A stretch of DNA of 64,000 nt from Blastocystis hominis (Eukaryota > Sar > Bigyra > Opalinata > Blastocystidae). The stretch lies in assembly GCF_000151665.1 (NCBI RefSeq), contig NW_013171865.1, positions 92,001-156,000 of the forward strand. Direction: 5' to 3'. Both the position numbers and the translations under genes were made by a program. How positions within the stretch are numbered: the stretch's first letter is position 1; each line of letters opens with the position of its first letter. A model generated the notes under the pieces. The model made no database searches. It was not told the origin of the DNA and worked only from the letters and a program-made list of their open reading frames with translations. Of this stretch, positions 45,682-54,637 are shown in pieces.

Positions 45682-47949
45682 AAAAAACCGTAAAATCATA
45701 GGTATCCGAGTCCTCCGCACTCACCACCTCGAAATTCTTGGTCTTGAAGTCGTTGAATCGCTCCTGCTCCTCGTCCGTCAGTGTTCCTTTGCTCTTTCCC
45801 TCCCACAAACACTGCGAAAAATCGTGATCTTTCTCCGCAGCATCGTCCATCATTCGGCACAACCTAAACAAAATGCCGATAAATCCGCACTGATCGCGTC
45901 CCGTCCGCTCGCTACGCTTCATTCAACGCTCATTTCGTCTCACCGATCCTCCAGTTCTTTTAGAATTCGCTTCTGCAACTTCAAATAAAGACACGACTCG
46001 CTCAAAACAAATCGCAGCAACTGCTGATTCTTCGACAGAATGATTTCCGTCAGAAACACTTCGCACGCATTGTGAAGAATACTATTCCACGGATACTCCT
46101 CAAACAATGCCTAAAATCGAAAGAATTTCGCGATTCTACCAGCATCACGTCCATCACGTTTTCATGGATCACAAAATCGACGATTCCCGCGGGATCGAAA
46201 TGAACCAACGTGGCCCAAAGCAGCACCAAATCGATTCGCAGCTGTCCGCACCTCGGAATCTGCCCGACTGTGTTGCGAATTTGGCTTCCGAGTTGGAATT
46301 CGATGTCGCCATCCGACAGCACAAACGACTACGCTAAAGAATTCGAATCGAATCTACGGATGGCACGTGCAAAGCAGCCAATAGAAGCGGGAGATTCGCT
46401 ACGAAGAGATGCAGAATGGGGCCACTAATCGACGATTCTACCCCTAATTGACCACAATTGGGACAACTCGAACTCGAATAACTGCTCGAAGGGTCCGCAA
46501 TCAATTCGTCTTTGAAACTCCGAATCTGCGAAGCCAAAACCGACTGCGAAACGCCCACTTTGGTCTCTAAAAATGACCCGAAAAGTGGAAAATCGACCGA
46601 GAAGCGGGAGATTCAGCGGATTGGCCAACGGAATGTTCATATCTCTACGAATAACCGCGGGAATGGGTTGAGACGGGAAGGTGGAAACGGTGGTCCAGTA
46701 GAGCGCCTGGAGGGTTTTCCAGCATTCCAAAAATTTGCTTTGTTCGGGAGAAAGTGGAATCGGAGAAACGTCCGAGGGCGATTCGATGTCCATTTCCGAC
46801 CTGATTTTGAATCCATTCGATCGAATTCGACGGTGAGGAGGGGCTGGTGCAGAGAACGGAGCAGTGGCTGTAGCCTGTGATGAGAAGGAGCTCTGCGCGG
46901 CTTTCTTCGGAGAGAATTTCGCCTTCGATGTTCACTTCTTTTAAAGAAGAATGCGATTCTAGCGGATTAAAAAATTATAAAACGAGGAGATTTACTTATA
47001 TAGGAAGTGAGGGAAGGGATGGAGGCTTCGGTGATGCCGCAGTTTTGGAGGTGGAGATATTGGAGGGAGGGAAGTGTGTCGAGATAAAACAGCAAGTGAT
47101 TGAATCCGTCATCGCCTATCGGGTTTCCGCATAGGGAGAGAGTTTTCAGATTTGATCCTGGAAGCGGGTACTTTATCGACGCTACATCATCTGAAGTGAT
47201 ACTAGAGGTAAAGCAAGAGATTTGCGATGAACTTGGCATTGTTGAGAATTAACGTAACGGCACCACACTGGTTGCAAGCATTTAGTATTTTCTCCAATAT
47301 TCCTTGCGAACAGTCGTTACCCCTAAATTGAGTGAGCAGTCGACAACAATTACGATAAGTTGAGACTACGCAAGGAAATACAGCCTTCTATATAGTCCAT
47401 AAATTGATTCAAAGCCTCTGGCGAGAACTATCGATAATACAGGTGAAAGTGGCGCTACATTATTCCCTGAGATGTCTAACGAAGTCATTGTACTGTTTTG
47501 ACTTATTGCCGTTCCTAAAGTTTCCAGAACGGGATCGGATAACTGTCTATCTATTTTTAACTGTTGAGATGGTTGAATACCATGAAGATCGACCACTAGT
47601 TGATTTTGACTGTTTTCTGAAATTTCTACAATGATGCTGCTCAGTTGCTGCTAGAACGTTAACAGATCTCAGTATCCTCACCATATCGTATGAATTCAAA
47701 TTTAAAATCAAAAAAGAGTTTTTAGTGAAAGTGAGAGCTTTCTTTTGAGGACTATTTTGGAGCCAATATTTCAATGAATGACGGTAAAATGGACGGATCG
47801 AATTCTTAATGTGTGTTTACAGCAAAGTTGTAAAGTCGAATTAAATCCTCAGGGAATATTCAAAAAGGGACGGTTTCAGAAGGCTATCCAGAATTATATT
47901 ATGTTTTTTCCTGTATCAAACCGGTGATTTCCTATTCACTTATTTCCAT
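45682..47949 (-). CDS. LRR-SAPS protein (PP6 regulatory-subunit-like), no genomic stop
   Basis: Probable regulatory subunit of a PP2A/PP6-type phosphatase. At least ten exons join in frame. The N-terminal half has ribonuclease-inhibitor-type LRRs ('[10 protein letters not shown]', '[15 protein letters not shown]', '[19 protein letters not shown]', 'LKEVNIEG'). A 31-nt phase-2 intron near 46804-46834 links it to a C-terminal SAPS-like domain ('[18 protein letters not shown]', '[14 protein letters not shown]', '[17 protein letters not shown]'). The first exons are unsure; ATG 47947-47949 is a guess. At the 3' end there is no stop before TGTTTGTT (minus, 45670-45677); the T of a TGG codon at 45682 is 5 nt before it. 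Confidence 0.6.
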
Positions 47950-47976
47950 TAGTTCCTAAGTCGTTTACTATCAAAC

Positions 47977-48532
47977 ATGGGTCGTATGTACGGAAAGGGG
48001 TATGGAGTGGCTGCGTGAAGTGGCTTATTTATAGAAAGGGTATTTCGGCTTCTTGCCTGCCCTACAAGAGAACTGCTCCTTCCTGGTGCAAGTCTACTGC
48101 TGAGGAGGTGGAGGCTTCCGTCTGCCGTCTGGCTAAGAAGGGTCTGACTCCTTCTCAGATCGGTGTGATGCTGAGAGATCAGAAGGGAATTGGTCAGGTG
48201 AAGGCCGTGACTGGTTCTAAGATTCTCAGAATTCTGAAGAAGAACGGTAGGTGTTGTGTATTTGAAGTAATGGTTCAGGACTGGCTCCTTCTCTGCCCGA
48301 GGATATGTACTTCCTCATCAAGAAGGCCGTCGCCATCAGAAAGCACCTGGAGCGCAACCGAAAGGACCGTGACTCCAAGTTCCGTCTGATTCTGATCGAG
48401 AGCCGTATCCACCGTCTCACTCGCTACTACAAGCGCACTGAGCAGCTCCCCCCCACTTGGAAGTAGTAGGTGACTCGCCTTCCAGATCTAATTGCTAGCA
48501 ACTCTGCCACTGCCTCCACTCTGGTCGCGTAA
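47977..48532 (+). CDS. RPS13: 40S ribosomal protein uS15
   Basis: Small-subunit ribosomal protein. Start ATG 47977-47979 (MGRMYGKG). Introns: about 35 nt after the first exon, 32 nt after 'ILRILKKNG', and 36 nt near the end that hides a false in-frame TAG-TAG. The final exon then reads [10 protein letters not shown], matching the usual C-terminus of the family. Core motifs '[17 protein letters not shown]', '[11 protein letters not shown]' and '[12 protein letters not shown]'. Stop TAA 48530-48532, then TGTTTGTT near 48576. It is divergent from the LRR-SAPS gene, with about 30 bp between putative starts. Confidence 0.95.
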
Positions 48533-48709
48533 GCGTGGTTGATGATAATTCTCTTGGGAACAAGGCCATTTGCATTGTTTGTTCTACTCCCAATCATTTC
48601 TTGATAATCAAGGGATTTATGTAATCACTGCTAAATGATCATGGTTTTTTTGATATCATGGGGAATAAAAATGAGAAGGTAGCGACTGCGTTCGATTGTT
48701 TATTGAAAG

Positions 48710-49914
48710 ATGAAACAGCAAGGCGAGGCAGTTCCGGAAGAGAGCGTAATGCCTCAGCAGCCTATGCAAGAGACTCCTAAAATGACAAAGAATGACTTTG
48801 AACTGTTGAAAACAATTGGAAAGGGATCATTTGGAAAGGTTTTTGAGGTAAGCTCCACGGTTCGATCTTGACTCCCCAGGTACGATATAAAGGCGACGGC
48901 AAAATCTATGCCATGAAGATCCTGGATAAACAAGTAGTCATGGAGTAATCTCACCGAAGCTTCGTGATCCTTAGCCGAAACCAGTACGAACACACTCTCG
49001 CCGAACGACGCATCATGGGAGAGTGTGAACATCCATTCTTGGTCTGGTATCCCATTCTCCACCATATTTACTAGCTTGCGCTTCGCGTTTCAGTCCCAGA
49101 CCAAGCTCTACCTCATTTCGGACTTCTTCAACGGCGGCGAGCTCTTCTTCTACCTCAGCAACGGCCGCTTCTCCGAAAACCGCGCTCGTTTCTACGCTGC
49201 CGAAATCGCGATGGGCCTCCACTATCTGCACAGCAAAGGCATCGTCTACCGCGACCTCAAGCCCGAAAACCTCCTCCTCGACTCCGATGGGCACATCAAG
49301 ATCACCGACTTCGGGCTCTCGAAGCAGAACGTCGAAGGCGACGAACTGCACAGTCTCTGCGGCACGCCCGAATACCTGGCTCCTGAAATCATCCAAAAGA
49401 AGGTAATCGAATTCGATGCATTTCATCGCAGCCGTACGGCAAAGCCGTCGATTGGTGGTCGCTCGGCACGCTCATCTACGAGATGATCGCGGGACTGCCG
49501 CCGTTCTACGACAAAAACCGACGCATCATGTATAACAAGATCTTAACAGCACCGCTCAGCAAGTGTTCCTACATGTCGGCAGAGATATCCTTTGCTTTGA
49601 AAAGGGGGGCTTGACTGAACGCATTCGATCTGTGCAGCCGGTTGCTCGATCGGAAGCCGGAGACGCGGCTGGGGAACAACATCGAGGACATCATGAATCA
49701 TCCCTGGTTTGCGGATATCGACTGGGAGAAGCTGGTGAGGAAGGAGGTCGTACCGCCGTTCAAACCGACGGTGCACGGAGCTGACGATGTCCGGAATGTG
49801 GATCGCGAGTTTTTGGCGGAGGTTCCTGCGGTAACGCCGACGATGGAGGGGAAGATTCTCACGGATCAATCAGCTTTTACCGGATTCTCTTATAATCCGT
49901 CGAATATGAAGTAA
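48710..49914 (+). CDS. AGC-family kinase (AKT/SGK/S6K-like)
   Basis: Ser/Thr kinase of growth signalling. Start ATG 48710-48712. '[17 protein letters not shown]', 'YAMKILDK', '[16 protein letters not shown]', '[15 protein letters not shown]', 'ITDFGLSK' and activation-loop '[14 protein letters not shown]' (the T-loop Ser/Thr of PDK1 substrates is in 'SLCGTPEY'). '[11 protein letters not shown]' and the AGC C-tail follow, with a hydrophobic motif 'FTGFSYNP' near the C-terminus. No PH or C2 domain; the N-terminus is only about 25 residues. Introns include 47-74 past 49000 (28 nt, donor GTATCC) and 49585-49620 (AT-AC). Stop TAA 49912-49914; TGTTTGTT 49922-49929. Confidence 0.9.
49585..49620 (+). 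other. 36-nt AT-AC intron, U12-type
   Basis: The kinase frame needs removal of exactly these 36 nt: ...[13 protein letters not shown]. The donor is ATATCCTTT, a perfect match to the U12 consensus, and the last two bases are AC. CTTGAC near the 3' end matches the branch core CTTRAY, with the branch A about 6 nt from the exon. No GT-AG alternative preserves the conserved kinase sequence on both sides. Confidence 0.75.
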
Positions 49915-50222
49915 TGTGGATTGTTTGTTGAAACCATGCGAACGGTTGCTCTTTTGTGGGATGAGTCGACGGGTGTAGGGAGAATCCTGAAGATATTTGT
50001 TCTTGCTTTCGATTATGCCATTGTTGTTTCTTCCTTATGATTTTCGAGTAATATAGTCATATGGTCGTAACGTCACTTTTTCTGTGCAACTTCATCCATC
50101 ATAGTCCTGTCTGGCTGTCTGGCTATACTTTGCTTTACTTTGTTTTACTTCCTTCCTTTGTCAAACAAACACACCTTCACAAAAAACAAACGATAAGTAA
50201 ACATCAAAATTGCGTTTAACCC
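49915..50222. other. Intergenic between convergent genes
   Basis: 3' flanks of the AGC kinase (TGTTTGTT 49922-49929) and of the proline-rich gene (minus CGTTTGTTTTTTG at about 50181-50193). No gene seen. Confidence 0.6.
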
Positions 50223-51152
50223 TTACTTCTTCACTAAAGACACACATTGCGCTCTTGGGTACACTGCTCCGTTTGGAGAGTAATAATTACTTCCCGCTAC
50301 CGGTGCGTTTTGAATGCTGATCTTCACCGTAGCCTTGCTCTTGCTTCCTTTCACATACTTCTTAATCATCTCATTATCATCCATGATCATGTCTTTGCGC
50401 TTCATCAAAACCAGCTCCGGATTCACCTTCAGCAACTCCGCAATCGCTGATCGCAGCTCCCACACGTAGGTATTGGGATACACGCTGAACTTCGATTGTC
50501 GCTCTTTCTTTATCAGATTGTAACCCACGACGCCAGCGATCACGGGAAGCAGCAAACCTCCCGATGCAATCGCTGCGACAGTGCCGATTCCGATACCCAA
50601 TAAGGCATTCTGAGTTTCCACATCTTCATTGTTTGTGTCCAGATTGATAATGATAGGGCTGCCCTTTGGCTGCTGGATTGTAGGGTAGGCGCTCACTTCC
50701 ACAGGAGATTTCTGGAAGTACTCCGCGTCGGGATTGTTGAGAATGTTCTGACCCATGGCAGGCGCCATCGGAGATCCTTGCATTGGAGGATCATACGGTG
50801 AGGGTTGAGAAGGCATCGGAACTGGCGCAATAACAGGTGCAGCATTGGGAACCATAACAGGAGGAGTGTTTTGGTAATAGGAAGGCACAGGAGGCACATA
50901 AGACATTTCTGGAGGATCAGGAATGACAGGGTAGATATGCTGCGGCGCGCTCGGGCTCGGAGGAACGTTTCCTGAATATGGCGGGTTCACAGGGGAAGAA
51001 GAAGGAACAGGAACTGAATTATTCAAGTTTGAGGGCACTCCACTCGGCTGGTTCGCAGGAGCGGACGCAGAGCTAGCTCCACTCACATGCGGGTCAAAAA
51101 CAGGGTAGGCGTATTGCCCTTGGCTCGAAGGTACATTATAATATTCACTCAT
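50223..51152 (-). CDS. Proline-rich protein with glycine-zipper helix and ubiquitin-like tail
   Basis: Not recognised. A single intronless frame of 309 residues. Residues 1-150 are Pro/Ser/Tyr/Gln-rich and disordered. Around 185-215 lies a Gly/Ala-rich hydrophobic segment ('IGIGTVAAIASGGLLLPVIA') that could insert in a membrane as a hairpin or glycine zipper. The last about 85 residues ('FSVYPNTYVWELRSAIAELL', 'LVLMKRKDMIMDDNEMI') have the beta-alpha pattern of a ubiquitin-like or related domain. Such a layout suits a membrane-associated adaptor, but that is inference. Stop TAA 50223-50225. Confidence 0.55.
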   Translation of the reverse strand: MSEYYNVPSSQGQYAYPVFDPHVSGASSASAPANQPSGVPSNLNNSVPVPSSSPVNPPYSGNVPPSPSAPQHIYPVIPDPPEMSYVPPVPSYYQNTPPVMVPNAAPVIAPVPMPSQPSPYDPPMQGSPMAPAMGQNILNNPDAEYFQKSPVEVSAYPTIQQPKGSPIIINLDTNNEDVETQNALLGIGIGTVAAIASGGLLLPVIAGVVGYNLIKKERQSKFSVYPNTYVWELRSAIAELLKVNPELVLMKRKDMIMDDNEMIKKYVKGSKSKATVKISIQNAPVAGSNYYSPNGAVYPRAQCVSLVKK

Positions 51153-51180
51153 CTTATTAACTTTTGAAAATAATTATAGA

Positions 51181-51479
51181 ATGTCGAAAAAAGTGTTCAC
51201 TAGTGAGTTTGGAATACGTTCATTCTATTGGTGAAATGTAAAGACAGCACTTTCGAAGTGAGATCACGTAAAAACACTCTTATTATTGCTATTAAGCATA
51301 AAAATGCATGGATAACGCACAAGGGTGCTGTTGGAGAAGAAAGGGTTGATTTCCAAAGATTGCCAGCATTCGGACGAACAGCGCATCCAGAGTGGCCTAA
51401 ATACCTTGTTTTCTCCGGCATAACACTTTTCAAGGGAGTAATGAACAAGATGATCCCCCCGCGTTACTTTGAGTTCTAG
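51181..51479 (+). CDS. Small basic protein of unknown function
   Basis: Not recognised. Start ATG 51181-51183 (MSKKVFT), 41-nt intron about 51206-51246, then 'NSTFEVRSRKNTLIIAIKHK', ending 'MIPPRYFEF' at TAG 51477-51479; about 85 residues, basic, no membrane helix. It is divergent from the proline-rich gene with under 30 bp between start codons. The HSP104 heat-shock elements begin just 30 bp after its stop. The opposite strand is also open here but without support. Confidence 0.45.
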
Positions 51480-51511
51480 CCCTACAAGAGACATTTTTGA
51501 GCATTGTTGGA

Positions 51512-51549
51512 TTCTAGAACATTCTAGAACATTCTAGAAGCTTCTAGAA
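51512..51549 (+). promoter_or_regulatory. Perfect heat-shock-element array of HSP104
   Basis: TTCTAGAA occurs at 51512, 51522, 51532 and 51542, each exactly 10 bp apart, giving eight alternating NGAAN/NTTCN pentamers without a break. Degenerate copies continue to about 51570. The array ends about 60 bp before the HSP104 ATG. This is the textbook binding site for trimeric HSF. Confidence 0.9.
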
Positions 51550-51610
51550 CGATCGTCTTCTAGATTGTTCTTCCCCTTGGCTCCAACTTTTCTTCATAAT
51601 ATTTTTAAAT

Positions 51611-54313
51611 ATGTCTTTTGATCAGAAGAAGTTTACAAATTACGTAACTGAGAACTTAATTGCTGCTCAGGATCTGGCGAAAGCGAATAAAAATCCTGAG
51701 ATTTCAAATGTGCATTTAGCTGTTTCTATGTTAAAGGATCCGAAGGGATTCCCCTATCTTGTCTGTCAAAAAGCTGGAGTCGACGTGGAAGTGTTGAAGA
51801 AGAAGCTGGATGAGCAGTTAAAGAAGATCCCTACGCAGGATCCTCTTCCTGACGAGATTTACTTCAGTGCTTCCCTCAGCAAGATTCTTCGTTTAGCTCA
51901 GGAGAATGCTACTTCGCAGAAGGACTCTCGTGTGGCTCAGGATCATGTGCTGGCTGCTATGTTTAACGACTCTACGATGAAATCCTTGTTCGAGAGTGTG
52001 GGTTTGACGAAGAAGAAGCTGGACGACGCTATTAAGGAGAAGAGAGGATCTGCTCAAGCCGATTCGGATGCTCCTGAAGGCGCGTACGACGCTTTGAATC
52101 AGTACGGAGTCGATCTGGTGAAACAGGCCGAGGAAGGAAAGATCGATCCTGTGATTGGCCGAGACGAGGAAATCCGTCGCGTGATCCGAATTCTGTGTCG
52201 TCGAACCAAGAACAACCCTGTTCTGATCGGTGAGCCTGGTGTGGGAAAGACCGCAATCGTGGAAGGTCTCGCGAACCGAATCGTCCAGGGCGATGTCCCT
52301 GAAACCCTTCGCGTTCGCTTGATCTCTCTGGATCTGGGAGCGCTGATCGCAGGTGCCAAATACCGTGGAGAATTCGAAGAGCGACTGAAGGCTGTGATGA
52401 ACGAAGTGAAGCAGAGCGAGGGCAAAATCATTCTGTTTATCGATGAAATGCACTTGCTTCTGGGCGCTGGAAAGACGGACGGCGCGATGGACGCTGCGAA
52501 TCTGCTGAAGCCCATGCTGTCGCGAGGTGAATTGCGAGTCATCGGCGCTACGACACTGGAGGAATACAAGAAATACGTTGAGAAGGACGCCGCGTTCGAG
52601 CGACGATTCCAGCAAGTGTATGTGGGCGAACCCAGCGTGGAGGACACCGTGAGTATTCTGCGAGGCTTGAAAGATCGCTATGAGCGATATCACGGCGTTC
52701 GCATCGATGACTCGGCGCTGGTTTTGGCTGCGAAATTGTCGCACCGATACATCCAGGATCGATTCCTGCCCGATAAGGCGATCGATCTCGTGGATGAGGC
52801 GTGCGCGAACATTCGCGTGCAGCTGGACAGCCAGCCCGAGGAAATCGATCGACTGGAGCGCAAGCAGCTGCAGCTGGAGATCGAGCAGACGGCGATGGAG
52901 AACGAGAAGGACGAAGCCAGCAAAGCGCGGTTAGAGAAGGTGAAGGAGGAGCTGCAGGAAGTAAGAGAGCAGTTGAAGCCGCTGATGATGCGCCATGAGA
53001 AAGAGAAGGAAGGAATGGACGAGCTCCGCCGATTGAAGAACAAAGTCGCGGAGACGCAGAACAAAATCGAAGCGGCCAAGCGAGTGCACGACACCGCGCG
53101 TGCCTCCGACCTTCAGTATTACGTGCTTCCCGACTTGGAAGAAGCGATTAAGCGCCAAGAAGAAGAGATCGAGAAGCAGAAAGACTCGCGAATGCTCAAA
53201 GAAGAAGTGACTGCGAACGACATTTGCCACGTGGTGAGCAACTGGACGGGCATTCCGATGGATCGCCTCAGCACTTCCGACCGCGATCGCTTGATCCAGC
53301 TCCCGCAGCGACTCAGCGAGAAGGTTGTTGGACAATCGGCGGCCATCGAGGCGGTCAGCAACGCCATTCTTCGCTCCCGCGCGGGGCTTTCGCGCGAAGG
53401 AAAGCCGACTGGCTGCTTCCTCTTCCTGGGTCCCACCGGCGTGGGCAAGACCGAGCTGGCGAAGAAACTGGCGCTGGAGCTGTTCAACGATGAGAAGCAC
53501 ATCGTGCGAATCGATATGTCGGAGTACATGGAGAAACACTCCGTGTCGCGATTGGTCGGCGCGCCTCCAGGCTACGTGGGCTACGAAGAGGGCGGCGAGT
53601 TGACCGAAGCGGTGCGTCGCCGTCCGTACAACGTGATTCTGCTGGATGAAGTGGAGAAGGCGCATCCGGATGTGTGGAATCTGTTCTTGCAGGTGTTCGA
53701 CGATGGACGACTGACCGACAAACAAGGCCGAACGGTGGATTTCTCGAACACGGTGATCATCATGACGTCGAATTTGGGCGCGGATATCTTGCTGCAGGAC
53801 CGAGAAAACACGATGAATGCGGAGAATGGAGGCCGGAAGAGAGGCAGCTCATCGGATTCGGACTCGGATCTGAAGCGAATGTGCGGAAATCAGAAGCAGG
53901 TCATGCCTTCGGTGAGCGAGGAAGCGGAGAAGCGCGTGATGCAGGTGATTCGAAGCCACTTCCGACCCGAGTTTTTGAACCGACTGGACGAGATCATCAT
54001 GTTCAATCCGCTGGGATATGAGCAGATGAAGAAGGTGATGAAGCTCCAGATTGACGAGCTGAATAACCGCCTGAAGGAGCAGAACATCGCGCTGGAGGCG
54101 GACGATTCGGCGCTGGAGAAGATCATGAAGGACGCGTACGATCCGCTGTATGGAGCGCGTCCGTTGAAGCGCTACATCGAGAGAGCGATCGTTACCGACT
54201 TGAGCAAGCGGCTGATTGCGGGAACGATCATGCCTGGGTTTGTGTATTCCCTGTCTGCGAAGAATGGGGTGTTCGAGTATCAGAAGAAGCGTGCTTATGC
54301 GACTACTGCCTAA
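51611..54313 (+). CDS. HSP104: HSP104/ClpB disaggregase
   Basis: AAA+ chaperone that pulls proteins out of aggregates together with HSP70. A single intronless frame of 900 residues starting at ATG 51611. N-domain, then AAA1 (Walker A '[13 protein letters not shown]', Walker B '[16 protein letters not shown]', arginine fingers 'FERRFQ'), middle coiled-coil domain, AAA2 (Walker A '[13 protein letters not shown]', '[15 protein letters not shown]'), and C-terminal domain. The start has no targeting peptide, so it is cytosolic; the C-terminus lacks the acidic DDLD-type end of yeast Hsp104. Strong codon bias, like HSP70. Stop TAA 54311-54313; TGTTTGTT near 54372. Confidence 0.96.
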   Translation: MSFDQKKFTNYVTENLIAAQDLAKANKNPEISNVHLAVSMLKDPKGFPYLVCQKAGVDVEVLKKKLDEQLKKIPTQDPLPDEIYFSASLSKILRLAQENATSQKDSRVAQDHVLAAMFNDSTMKSLFESVGLTKKKLDDAIKEKRGSAQADSDAPEGAYDALNQYGVDLVKQAEEGKIDPVIGRDEEIRRVIRILCRRTKNNPVLIGEPGVGKTAIVEGLANRIVQGDVPETLRVRLISLDLGALIAGAKYRGEFEERLKAVMNEVKQSEGKIILFIDEMHLLLGAGKTDGAMDAANLLKPMLSRGELRVIGATTLEEYKKYVEKDAAFERRFQQVYVGEPSVEDTVSILRGLKDRYERYHGVRIDDSALVLAAKLSHRYIQDRFLPDKAIDLVDEACANIRVQLDSQPEEIDRLERKQLQLEIEQTAMENEKDEASKARLEKVKEELQEVREQLKPLMMRHEKEKEGMDELRRLKNKVAETQNKIEAAKRVHDTARASDLQYYVLPDLEEAIKRQEEEIEKQKDSRMLKEEVTANDICHVVSNWTGIPMDRLSTSDRDRLIQLPQRLSEKVVGQSAAIEAVSNAILRSRAGLSREGKPTGCFLFLGPTGVGKTELAKKLALELFNDEKHIVRIDMSEYMEKHSVSRLVGAPPGYVGYEEGGELTEAVRRRPYNVILLDEVEKAHPDVWNLFLQVFDDGRLTDKQGRTVDFSNTVIIMTSNLGADILLQDRENTMNAENGGRKRGSSSDSDSDLKRMCGNQKQVMPSVSEEAEKRVMQVIRSHFRPEFLNRLDEIIMFNPLGYEQMKKVMKLQIDELNNRLKEQNIALEADDSALEKIMKDAYDPLYGARPLKRYIERAIVTDLSKRLIAGTIMPGFVYSLSAKNGVFEYQKKRAYATTA

Positions 54314-54637
54314 TTGCTGTAACTGCGGTCATTTTTAGTGTATCGATCGTAATATAGTGAATGTAAAATGGTGTGTTTGTTCACAATCAAGAGTAGTGAT
54401 ACTTCTATTGTGTGTGTGTGAGTGGATTTGTTATTTTATACTTCGTTTGGATTTGTGTGAAATGGTTTTGCGTTGTATGTGTGTGAGAGAAAGATAAGTG
54501 TGTGATGCTTTGCTTTGAACTATTCTCCAAATCACCAATCTTCCACCACCTTCAATCAATCAATCAATTCTCATTCAATTCATCCAAAATACTCTTTCCT
54601 TCATCCCAACAAACACTCCACTTATAACTCCTTTGCT
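54314..54637. other. Intergenic between convergent genes
   Basis: Contains the HSP104 3'-end motif (TGTTTGTT at about 54372), short GT-rich tracts near 54412-54490, and the minus-strand motif AACAAACA at 54608-54615 for the ankyrin gene. No gene seen. Confidence 0.6.

Noticed and set aside
49047-49074. GTATCC donor in the AGC kinase as another U12-type intron
   Set aside because: The sixth-to-ninth donor bases and branch region do not fit well, and it works as an ordinary 28-nt GT-AG intron.
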